DNA of 64,000 nucleotides from assembly GCA_037783545.1 (NCBI GenBank), contig JBBELK010000003.1:558001-622000 (forward strand), in the 5' to 3' direction. This document shows positions 55,901 to 64,000 of the stretch, one piece after another; within the stretch, counting starts at the first letter, position 1; every line of letters begins with the position of its first letter. Position numbers and translations under genes: made by a program. The stretch is from Henricia sp. BOLD:AAB3569 (lineage: Eukaryota > Echinodermata > Asteroidea > Spinulosida > Echinasteridae). The notes below the pieces were generated by a model. The model saw nothing but the letters and a program-made list of their open reading frames with translations, was not told the origin of the DNA and made no database searches.

Positions 55901-58900
55901 CACACAATGTTGGCTGAATTAATGTTGTACATGTAGTTAGCAAATTTGATTACTAAACCGGTTTTACTGAAATGGGTACCAGAGGCCAATTTTATAGAGC
56001 TGCTTAAGCATTAAAAATTGCTTAAGCATGAAAAACTTTGCTCGATAAAATTAGGTTACCAGCAACAATTTCATGAGATTGTTATGGTAATGAAACAGTC
56101 CTCTAACATTGGTCATACACTACTTATATCACATGAGGATCTCACTGGTAACGTTCTCTACTAAGCAAGAGTTTTTTGTTCTTCAGCAAATATTTGTGCT
56201 TCAACACCTCTATGAAATTGGCCCCAGGTCTTAAAATTGGCACTACCAGTTAAATACCTTGAACAAATTTATGACTAATTTATGTTATTAGGTGTTCGAG
56301 TCTCGACCTGCAGCCGATTTCACGAAACTTACGAAACAAGGTACGAACTTGAAACTTGGTACCAACTTCAAACCTGGTCTGAAGGTGTGCATATTGTCGT
56401 GATGTCATCCTGACGTAATCAGGTAGCTAATTGTAATGGTTTGAAAATCGCAAAACCGGCATTTTTAACGAAACGTTAAACCTAACTCGAGAACGGAACA
56501 AGGTATGAACTTGAAACTTGGTACAGTTATTGACCATAGACATGTGATCCCGATGTTAGTATGACGTCACCATGACATAATCAATTACGTAATTATAATA
56601 ATTTGAAAATGTCAAAAATAAGCATTTAAAAAAATGTTTCCCTCTCCAAAACCACGTGACCCAGGATCTTCATATTTGGCAGACATATAGATCAGATCAT
56701 GGGCTAAAATTATCTCTGTGTGGGTAATTTCATCTGTTCCTTCTTGGGTCAATTAAAGTTCAATGTTCAGCCAATTCAAAACTCATTTTGTTTACTTATG
56801 CAGCAAGTTTGCCCATGAAACTGCTTGATTTTCATGAAACTAGGTACAGGCATAGGCCCCATAAAAACTTCCAGCAGCATGTATGACGTCATGATGACGT
56901 CATTCATCCTTATGTGAAGCCATTTTGATTTGTTAAATTTTACCTCTAAAAAATGCATTGACACAATACATTCAAAAATTTGTCACAAAAACCACGTGAC
57001 TGAGGATTTTCATGTTTGGCAGACACCCAGACCAGATCATTTCCTGGGTCAATTAAAGGTCAAAGTTCAGCAAATTCAAACATCAATTTTTTAATAAAAT
57101 GCACCCTAACTGCAGAACGGCACGAGGTATGAACTTCAAATTTGGTACAATTTTACACCTTAGACTAGGGATCCGGGCGTTTGTGTGATGCCACTATGAC
57201 GTCATCGGTTGGCTTATTATATGTATTATAAAAATACTTTAAAAATTGATCTTTGGACAGAAGCAGTCTAACTCGAAAACGGAACTAGGTATGAACTTGA
57301 AACTTGGCATAGTCCAGGTGTTAGACTGAAAATCCTGATGTTAGCGTGACTTCACAATGACGTCATCATTGACCTAGCTATAGTAATTTGAAAAATATAT
57401 TTAAAAGTGGATGTCTGGACAAACAAAAATTAACTTAAACATGGAACAATGTACGAACTTGAAACTTGGTACAGTTATGGACCATAGACCATATTGATGA
57501 TAGTATGATGTCGTCATAACGTCATCGATTACGTAATTATAATAATTAAAAAATGGCAAAAAAATTGATTTTTTGACAAAAAGCGGCCTAACTCGAAAAC
57601 GGAACATGGTATGAACTTGAAGCTTGGTACATATACATTCTAAAAACCTTAGACTAAAAACCTTAGACTAGGTCCTGATATGTGTGTGACCTAATGATGA
57701 CGTCATATACTACCTGATATTTTGAAAATGTTGATTTTTGACAACAATTTCGTTATGATCTTTGACTTGTTTTCCTATGAGCCAGATGAATGGTCACTGT
57801 ATCGGACCTTCGTGTGCGATATATTTTGGTGATGTTATGACAATATTTTATTTCAACCTCCTTCAATACTCCATTTTACCTTTATCCTATGTCCTACATA
57901 TGTACATACCCCGAAAACGAACACCTTGCGTCTGTAACTTGTTTCAGACGCAACTCATCTAGTTTTGACTAGTTTATGTTGAGAGTGGAGAAAGCTGCAG
58001 TGTATAAGCTATGTACTACACGTATGTATGAGATTCTGGCCTACAATAATGGTCCTGGACCATTATTAGTTGTTATTACAGACCATATGAAAATTTAATT
58101 GAATGTCTTGAGAAGAGACTAGGGTATGGGTAAAGGGTTAGGTGTCGGGGCTTAGGGTTACGGTTACGGTTGAATTCATTAATTATGATGAATTCATTAA
58201 TGATGAACTTGCAGCAAGTTCGTTTGGTGTATAGTGGTTAGAGTGATCTTTAAACTTCTGTTATGATTGTCCCTGGTTCGATTCCCATTTGTGACAAATT
58301 TTGTGCAATACTCGTTACTTTGTTTTAAAAGAAAGTAAGTAGAAGCTTGAAAGAGCCAGAAAAAATGGTAGTCTTTGTTCAGAGTGTTAAATGTGTTAAA
58401 GAAAAATGAGAAAATTGGACTTATGATACAGGACCATTATTGTATGCCCAAAACCAACGCATGCGCTTTCCTTCTGAATGAAGCGCGCATGTCATTCTAA
58501 ACGGGTCTGCTGCCTCCAAGAGTTTGTAAAAACGTACCTTTCCTCTTCCGGGATAAATTCGAAAACTACCGAGTGCGGCAGTAGTGTAAAGCACGGCCTC
58601 GCCTCTTGTAACTTCATGTTGATGCCGATATGGCCAGTCTCGGTACAACCGTAGATATTACTGAAACAGGGAACACCTTGCCAGAGGGAAATTTGGGGGA
58701 AAAGCCCAAACCTTCTATTAAAAAGATATTGCTGTAAAGAACGGTCGAAGCTAAGTGACGTGAATGCTTCAAATATTGAGTGCAACGTGTCAATTTAGTT
58801 TAACGCGGGCCTTCCACTGTGCGATTTTTGCCACGGATTAGGTACGATTTGTTCCGATTTTGTGTAGACTCTATACACAATCGTACCAAATCGTAGCTAA

Positions 58901-60463
58901 TCGTACGTAATTCGTGGCCAAAATCACACAGTGGGAGGCCCGCTTAAGAAAAGACTCAACACCACTTTTACACAAAGTTGAAAGCAAAAAACACTGGACT
59001 ATTTTGAAGATTGTAAAACACACTTTTGCATTTACGATCGTACATCTCATCTTGTCTGATATTTCAAGTTCGGCGTGCTGTGTTGTGCCTTTAAATTGTT
59101 ATAGTTCTTGAATAACACTATAGTTTATATATGTACATTAAAAGACTGCCTGAGAGATAAGACTTAATCGTGCTTTGCTTTTAAAAAGAAAATACCTCGA
59201 GTGTGACTTTCCTGAAGTATCTTCCAGTAACCTATGACGTCAATCCCCAGGATGACAATTAGATGCGGCCATATTCTTCTAGCAATTCCATCAAAGCCTT
59301 TTTCGAATTCCTTCCTGAGCTGCGATGCGCGAGCAGGATCCGGTCTAAGGTAGCTTTGGATTGACCGGCGCTGGTCTGATGTCAGTGGGAGTCTGGGGTT
59401 GATCTGCCCCGTAGAGAGTTCTTCCAACATCGTCGGCCAGCTGGTCTCGATGCATTTGAGAGCGCGGTGTACCTGAGTTGAAAACATTGCTGATAACATT
59501 GCCAGATTAGGATCGGCTATGGCAAACAGCGTGTGGATGTACGTGGTTGTTGGTTCGTCTGATATTTCGAAGGTTGGCGGTGGAGAGCTGAGGTTGGCAA
59601 GGAGTGCGGTGTCTTTTTCGGTGATGTACGTGAAGGCCGAAATTACCTTGCCGGTCTTCGTAGACACTGTCTTCGGACGTGTGTATAAAAAACACCGCTT
59701 CTGGAGTGGGCTAGGCCAGTCTAAGCTTTGAAAGACAGTCAAAGTTTTCAGTCGTGCCCCAACACGATCTCCAGTAAAAAAGAACGGGACAAAAGGAATG
59801 ATTTTTCCAACGCCGGTGGTACCAGATGTGACGCCAAATCGTACGGCCTGCTCGTTCAAAAAGACCCCATCCTCGCCGTCCACCATCCGCTGAATGTACT
59901 CCTTGAAGTGTCCGTACTCCGTGAGGGAATGATTCGTACGAAGCTCCTCCAGAGATCGTATCTCGTCCAGGTTGTTATCTCGTCCGTACTCCGTTTTGGC
60001 CTGTCGCCTGATCAGCTCGCGTAGTAAAGCCTCTTGCGTTTCTTTGGGATGTCGGCACATGTAGGTAAACTCCGACATCACTGAAGCAGCATCGATTCGT
60101 TCCCACATGTTAAGTACGTAGGAAAGAAGGAGACTCTTCAACGTGTGAGTTGGAGAACAACGAAGAGTCGAGATGTGGAATGATACCAAAGACGAAACGA
60201 CGAGGAGAATAACCCCGATCCCTTCAAAATAAATATAAATCGACAAATAAACAGATATAATTAATATACACTGGTCTTTCCCTGTTGGGAAACCAAACAA
60301 ACAAGCAACCCAACAAATTAGCAAACAAAAGTCAATGCTCACCTGTCACAAATCGCAAGGCAAAGTGACTCTCCAAATACAAACAGGTATGGCAGGCAAT
60401 AGCAGCGAGAAGCGCAGAAACACAACCCCAGTAAGCGGAACAAACATTCCACGACACCGCCAT
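49737..60463 (-). CDS. GHDC: GH3-domain-containing protein (GHDC-like), 7 coding exons, 643 aa
   Basis: Exons, 5' to 3' on the minus strand, are 60463-60343, 60221-59196, 58676-58538, 54597-54433, 54186-54038, 53237-53164 and 49994-49737. They sum to 1932 nt with all six junction phases consistent. There are two hydrophobic N-terminal segments, about residues 8-30 and 41-57, suggesting a signal anchor or membrane insertion. The GH3 adenylate-forming fold follows with all three ATP/AMP motifs: TSGTTG (172-177), YGCTETG (391-397) and YRYRNGD (459-465). A C-terminal domain ends with NQYKTPR (K611). Plant GH3 enzymes join amino acids to acyl acids through acyl-AMP. Animal GHDC proteins share the fold, but their reaction is not established, so only an adenylating-type fold is claimed. 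The start ATG has a good context (AAAATGG). Introns are rich in transposons. Confidence 0.95.
50300..51975 (-). pseudogene. LINE-type (non-LTR) reverse transcriptase relic
   Basis: Minus strand, order on that strand: SPGEDEVRAEQLK, LRPIILLSFMLRKI, LMDMSKAFDTV, GVPLGDCLSPILFTLYLA, the YADD box in KPNYADDIGW, then LGS-region remnants and the C-terminal block WISILEKDGK. Several stops and frameshifts. The RT motifs place it among LINE-like elements; the clade is not resolved. Confidence 0.85.
52134..52866. repeat. Inverted repeat within the 3-kb element
   Basis: TTTTGAAATCTGACTTAGTA at 52136 and its complement TACTAAGTCAGATTTCAAAA at 52849 bound arms of about 180 bp. Inside is another palindrome, CATAACGGTAAA-CTTACGGAATCGT (52319) with its complement (52551-52578). 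Confidence 0.75.
53164..53237 (-). CDS. GHDC: GH3 exon 6
   Basis: Acceptor TTTCTTGCAG, donor AAAG/GTGAAG, phase 1 in and phase 0 out. It encodes ELFHVIFIEVDG and a short linker ending LRSK. Confidence 0.88.
53316..53744 (+). mobile_element. Diverged family E copy in GH3 intron 5
   Basis: Matches family E from AATGCGCGTAGATTGTAAAC to GAGATCTGAGGATG, with many substitutions. The 5' third is missing. Confidence 0.8.
54038..54186 (-). CDS. GHDC: GH3 exon 5
   Basis: Acceptor CATTTTCAG, donor GGCG/GTAAGT, phase 2 in and phase 1 out. It encodes TSETLNLVYEKV, DLAMKDWPG and NWTSAES, the C-terminal GH3 subdomain. Confidence 0.93.
54433..54597 (-). CDS. GHDC: GH3 exon 4 (AMP-binding Asp motif)
   Basis: Acceptor GTGTTAG, donor CACAG/GTTAGT, phase 2 at both ends. 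It encodes VGRKYEIVMTTRAGLYRYRN and the following GDVV, with the conserved GH3 aspartate D465. Confidence 0.95.
55010..55300. mobile_element. Family C element, second copy (GH3 intron 3)
   Basis: TTAAAGAGCTAGAATCCCCC, AATCCAGCATTTGCACTTTT, CACATATCCCCCAGCCG and GCATGACCCCGTGAC follow the order of 21268-22080. Similarity resumes near 55840, so an insert of about 0.55 kb lies between. Confidence 0.75.
55983..56225. mobile_element. MITE, GGGGCCAATTTCAT family, copy 3
   Basis: GAGGCCAATTTTATAGAGCT and ACCTCTATGAAATTGGCCCC ends, with TGCTTAAGCAT repeats inside. Confidence 0.85.
56300..57760. repeat. Array of diverged repeats carrying TGACGTCA (GH3 intron 3)
   Basis: About seven units of roughly 150-300 bp recur, each with GGAAC(A/T)AGGTATGAACTTGA, AACTTGGTAC(A/T) and one or two (A)TGACGTCA(T) palindromes (56883, 56895, 57196, 57358, 57697). 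The same family occurs inverted at 62165-63560. No coding content. Confidence 0.8.
58538..58676 (-). CDS. GHDC: GH3 exon 3 (second ATP motif)
   Basis: Acceptor CTGGCAAG, donor GAAAG/GTACGT. It encodes GVPCFSNIYGCTETGHIGIN and FEFIPEEE, which continue the GH3 fold from exon 2. Phase 1 in, phase 2 out. Confidence 0.95.
58800..58947. mobile_element. TTAA-type MITE, family B (GH3 intron 2)
   Basis: TTAA at 58800-58803 and 58944-58947. GCGGGCCTTCCACTGTGCGA and its complement form the ends, around the central hairpin GTGTAGACTCTATACAC. Confidence 0.9.
59196..60221 (-). CDS. GHDC: GH3 exon 2 (main N-terminal GH3 domain)
   Basis: Acceptor TTTTGAAG, donor CGAG/GTATTT, phase 1 at both ends. The 342 codons hold the ATP motif TSGTTGVGK, FLYTRP and LFAIADPNLAML. 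The strongest single coding signal in the window. Confidence 0.97.
60343..60463 (-). CDS. GHDC: GH3 exon 1 (hydrophobic N-terminus)
   Basis: Encodes 40 residues starting MAVSWN, with hydrophobic WGCVSALLAAIA. Donor ACAG/GTGAGC on the minus strand, phase 1. The join to exon 2 replaces the upstream open frame, which merely reads intron. Confidence 0.8.
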
Positions 60464-60599
60464 TTTAAAAGCTAGCTTGACGCTGAAACAACTAAGTGGA
60501 CAATGCTGTATGATATGAAACGCCCACATCATACATAGTAAACAAACTACTTACGGGGCACCTTTGAACATTGCAAGGCGCGATAAGAACTCTAATTCG

Positions 60600-61000
60600 T
60601 GCACTATGTAGACCGTTTTATTTTTGTTACACTCGGAGTTGTAACATTAATCGACTCAAAAGTGGTTAGGAATATAGAACGGTTCCACGGTAGATATGTT
60701 GAAAAGCTCCCACAGGAACATTTATTATTTATTTATTCCATTTATTTACCCAGGGTGTGCCCAAACAGTTTACAAAAACTGGTTTCCATTGGGGCCCTGC
60801 AAACACACATAAAACAAATATACTAAATTGAACAACTTCACAATCACAAACAAACTGGAATAAGATACACAACAACTACAACATAAAAAAACTAATAAGA
60901 ACAACATCACAAGTAATTATTATACACTAAATTTTACGCTAATTACGGGAAGGGCGAAAAACCCGTGTAATTCGCTGTAAGCTATTTGAACGCCACTATG
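60600..61000. other. Non-coding stretch upstream of GH3
   Basis: Contains a dispersed-repeat-like phrase TTTACCCAGGGTGTGCCC and an A/C-rich run. No gene supported. GH3 promoter elements are not obvious. Confidence 0.4.
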
Positions 61001-61007
61001 TTAAGGA

Positions 61008-61102
61008 GAATGGACGAGAAGTGTAGATTCTTGAAAATAATGGGCGAGGCGAAGCCGAGCCTATTTTGTTTTTAAGAATCTACACTTTCCAGTCTATTCT
61101 CC
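61008..61102. repeat. Foldback repeat with GAGGCGAAGCCGAG centre
   Basis: AGAATGGACGAGAAGTGTAG on the left pairs imperfectly with CTACACTTTCCAGTCTATTCT on the right, around GGGCGAGGCGAAGCCGAGCC. The centre resembles that of the palindrome at 26461-26627. Confidence 0.7.
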
Positions 61103-62004
61103 GACTTAATCCATTTCACCGCCCCGGAACAGAGAAACGCGCCAGCAAGCCATTCTGTAAATAGGGACGCATTGCACGGTGTTTGGTTTGGTGTAAGAAT
61201 AGAATCACTCATGCGAACACGCTGCATTCTGGTGCTGAGGACATGCAGTCATTTCGTTCGTGGTGTGCTGCAAGCAACAACTACAATATCGCCATGTCTG
61301 ATGCACAAGATGTTGACATTTCTGGTGTCATATTGGAGTCGACAGAAGCGGATTTGACTCAGGATTTTATACGATGAAACTGCGCTATGACGAAACGGAT
61401 AACGGAAACTTTGTGATAATTTATGTACCAAAAACACTGAAGACGCCGAAAAGAAATTTCCGGTGAAGTGATGAGTATTACTTGAGTGATTGACCAAGAC
61501 GGCCTAGTATCAAATTTTATAGAGAAACTTAGTTAGACATGACAAATCTTAGAAGTGAAAATTTAGCAGGGAAAATTGAAAACGTTATTTTTTTCAACCA
61601 GTCTCATACGTTTTGTACACAAGGTCTGATTCCATGGTCAAGTACGCAATTATTTCCTTATGACTTTGCAAACATCCAAAAAGCATTAATATTCGAAAGA
61701 AACGGAGTTAAAGAGTGAGGATTTGCCTTTTTGGAAAGTTTACTAACACGGACACCCTCGGGACCCCATGCACTAAACCAATATAAAAACTTTGTACAAA
61801 ATGTATAAGATTTTACGTTAATATACCTGCACGATATTTCCTTATTACAAGCACAAAATGCATTTCTGAGTGAACAAAAAAGTAAAAAAAAACTAGAGGT
61901 ATGACGTTTGTTGTTACAAACGCCAGGTGATCGGGTTAAATGAACATTTTGTGATGAATTTCAGACGTTGTTATCACCTATGGAATGGCAAAAATGGAAG
62001 TTCA
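61103..62004. other. Non-coding stretch with one small open frame
   Basis: A 27-codon frame starting MSDAQDVDISGVILES at about 61294 is the only protein-like segment. It has no identified relative and no clear splice context. Confidence 0.3.
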
Positions 62005-62123
62005 GCAGCCGATTTCACGAAACTTTACGCAATTGCGCAAGTCCACTTACGCCATTACTTGCGCAATAGCTTATGGCGTAAGTGGACTTGCGCAATTGCG
62101 TAAAGTTTCGTGAAATCGGCTGC
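62005..62123. repeat. 119-bp perfect hairpin element, copy 2
   Basis: Same 50-nt arms and 19-nt loop as 727-845; the only difference I see is in the loop (AATAGC for AATAAC). Confidence 0.92.
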
Positions 62124-62164
62124 TGTATACACTAATCCGGTAACTAATATCTCCTCCCTGCATA

Positions 62165-63560
62165 TCCGCCATAGCTGGGGGTTGATAGCTTGCACCGTTT
62201 TGAGATATGAATTGTTGAAATAATAACCTTTGAAATCTTGTAATGTGACACCTGTGACGACATCATGACGTCACAATTTTGTGCACAAATTGTTGAACAA
62301 TATGTTGAACATCAAGTTCTTAAATGTGGCGAAGGAATCATACCAATATCTGTTGTAGTTTTCAAGATACAGCATTTTAAAACATCTCAGCTCCAAATTT
62401 GCGTAATTTGACGTACATTACGTAACCACCGTCCATGTAATGACGTCACCAATGGTATAGTCAAAAGGTCCACATGTGTGAAAACATTTCGTTCCGTAGA
62501 ACTATGGTCAAATTCCCTACCACTTTGGCTCTATTTGCATTCAAAGTGCTAAACAAGTGTACATTTTCGAACAACTTCCGGTTTGGACCGGAAGTAGGCG
62601 TCACACAGGGGTCATGACATCGTATGATTTGTTCAGTTCATTTAGACTTATCATGTTGTGAAAGAATTGTTCAAGTATCTATTACGGTTCTTGAGATATG
62701 AATTTTGGAAATAATAACCTTTGAATTTTTGTAATTTGACACCTGATGACGTCATGATTACGTCACACTTGATGCCATCGTGATACTATACATTCTGGTG
62801 AAAGTCTGCCGTAGGGCCTATGTCTGTATCTAATTTACTAACGATTCAGCTTGGTTTGATAGGCATTGTTGCTGGTAAGTGTAAAAACTGAGATTCTCAG
62901 TTTCGTTGAACTTTGACCTCCAATTGACCCCAGAAGGAAGGGTCAGATGAAAATGCCCACACAAAGAAAATTGTAGCACAGAATGTCATCTGTAAACCTG
63001 CCAAATACGAAGATCCTGGGTCACGTGGTTTTCAAGACGGAAGTATTTTAAAATATGCATATTTTGTTTTTTTGGGGGGTGTAATTTGATACTTGATGAC
63101 GTCACGATGACGTCACGCTTGATGCCATCATAATATTATACACGCTGGTGAAAGTCTGCCATAGGACCTATGCCTGTACTTAGTTACTTAAAGATTCAGC
63201 TTGGTTTGATGGGCATTGTTGCTCAATAAGTGCAAAAATTGCGATTTTCGTTTTCGTTGAACTTTGACCTCAGATTGACCCCAGAAGGAAGGGTCAGATG
63301 AAAATGCCCACACGAAGAAAATCGTAGGCCATGATCTTATCTATAAGCCTGTCAAATACGAAAATCATGGGTCACGTGGTTTTCCAGACGGAAGCATTTT
63401 AAAACATGCATATTTTGGTCATTTTTGGGTTGTAATTTGATACCTAATGACGTCACAATGACGTCACCCTTGTATGCACATCTTCACATTGGGGTTGATG
63501 TTCCTACAAAGTTTCAAGTTGATAGCTTGAACCGTTTTGAAGAAAAGCTCTGGAAACGTT
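62165..63560. repeat. Array of diverged repeats carrying TGACGTCA, opposite orientation
   Basis: Three to four units with CCATAGGACCTATG(C/T)CTGTA-like blocks, TTGAACTTTGACCTC and GGGTCACGTGGTTTTC, plus paired palindromes ATGACGTCA(C/T) about 12 nt apart (62268, 62750, 63097 and 63109, 63448 and 63460). Reverse complement of the 56300-57760 family. Confidence 0.8.
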
Positions 63561-64000
63561 TGAGTGGAAGAAGAAAAAGAAAAAGAAAACTAGAGCTACG
63601 TCTGTTCTATGAACAGAGCGTAGGGCTTTTTCACATTTTTTTAACTTGAAAAATGAGCATGCTTACCTTGTAAAATTAGATGTTGTTAACATATCAACTA
63701 TTTAACTTAAAAAATATTAACCTTCAATGCGTTACTTTTAAATTGAAGGACTGATGACGTAATCAATGTTTTAACAACACAGACATGTTTGGTGGTCGAC
63801 GTACTCTATAAGCACCACGCGTCACGATGGGCTAATTTGCTTAAACATGAAAGGGTCATTTTAAGATTTGTTAATTTCGCCGCTAGAGGGCGCATTTTTT
63901 TGGAAAGCATTAACCTTAGACACTAACACTGCCAACCCGATCTCGGCATCGTTGACCACTTTTACACGCGCAAACGCGCGCAAATTGACGTCACACTCTG
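63561..64000. other. Non-coding end of window
   Basis: AT-rich with a short phrase CGCTAGAGGGCGC near 63881 that also occurs at 17304-17315. No gene supported. Confidence 0.4.

Noticed and set aside
55300-55917. 205-codon open frame on the plus strand in GH3 intron 3
   Set aside because: It starts inside a family C element and crosses an insert. No domain, no splice context, and the protein is not similar to anything I know.
59164-60342. Reading GH3 as a single 392-residue protein from the long open frame
   Set aside because: Its first 40 residues are intron and it ends after CGAG/GTATTT. Spliced exons on both sides continue the GH3 domain with correct phases.

Overview
The window is eukaryotic nuclear DNA. 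It has spliced genes with GT/AG introns, no operons, and a very dense load of short inverted-repeat transposons and tRNA-derived SINEs. The gene content (a metazoan-type ESCO cohesin acetyltransferase, a membrane-anchored GH3-domain protein, a small secreted SnoaL-like protein) and the repeat style point to a marine invertebrate deuterostome. An echinoderm such as a sea star, or a hemichordate, is my best guess; this is inference and not proven by any single feature.

Three multi-exon protein genes can be read end to end, with every splice phase agreeing. (1) ESCO1/2-like N-acetyltransferase, plus strand, 9563-21238, 8 coding exons, 547 aa: an N-terminal PLERK box, a PIP box, a C2H2 zinc finger and the acetyltransferase domain. 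(2) A small secreted protein with a SnoaL/DUF4440-like (NTF2-fold) domain, plus strand, 30482-40141, 4 coding exons, 149 aa, with a recognisable promoter and a polyA signal. (3) A GH3-domain (GHDC-like) protein, minus strand, 60463-49737, 7 coding exons, 643 aa, with the three adenylate-forming motifs conserved.

Layout: 1-9000 is repeats (MITEs, SINEs, hairpins). 9.5-21.2 kb is ESCO, with MITEs in its introns. 21.2-30.2 kb is nested transposons, including a TTAA-flanked element with a broken zinc finger and an unfamiliar ORF. 30.3-40.3 kb is the SnoaL-like gene; its third intron holds a palindrome with 1.25-kb arms. 41-49.4 kb is MITEs, a Ty3/Gypsy relic split by a 0.6-kb element, and an exact 956-bp tandem duplication. 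49.7-60.5 kb is GH3, whose last intron carries a 3-kb TIR element with a LINE reverse-transcriptase relic inside. 60.5-64 kb is repeats, including arrays rich in TGACGTCA palindromes.

The genes look functionally unrelated (sister-chromatid cohesion, a secreted small-molecule-binding fold, an adenylating-enzyme fold). The most unusual aspect is the transposon landscape: at least six different short TIR families flanked by TTAA, repeatedly nested in each other. No rRNA gene, CRISPR array or bacterial feature is present.
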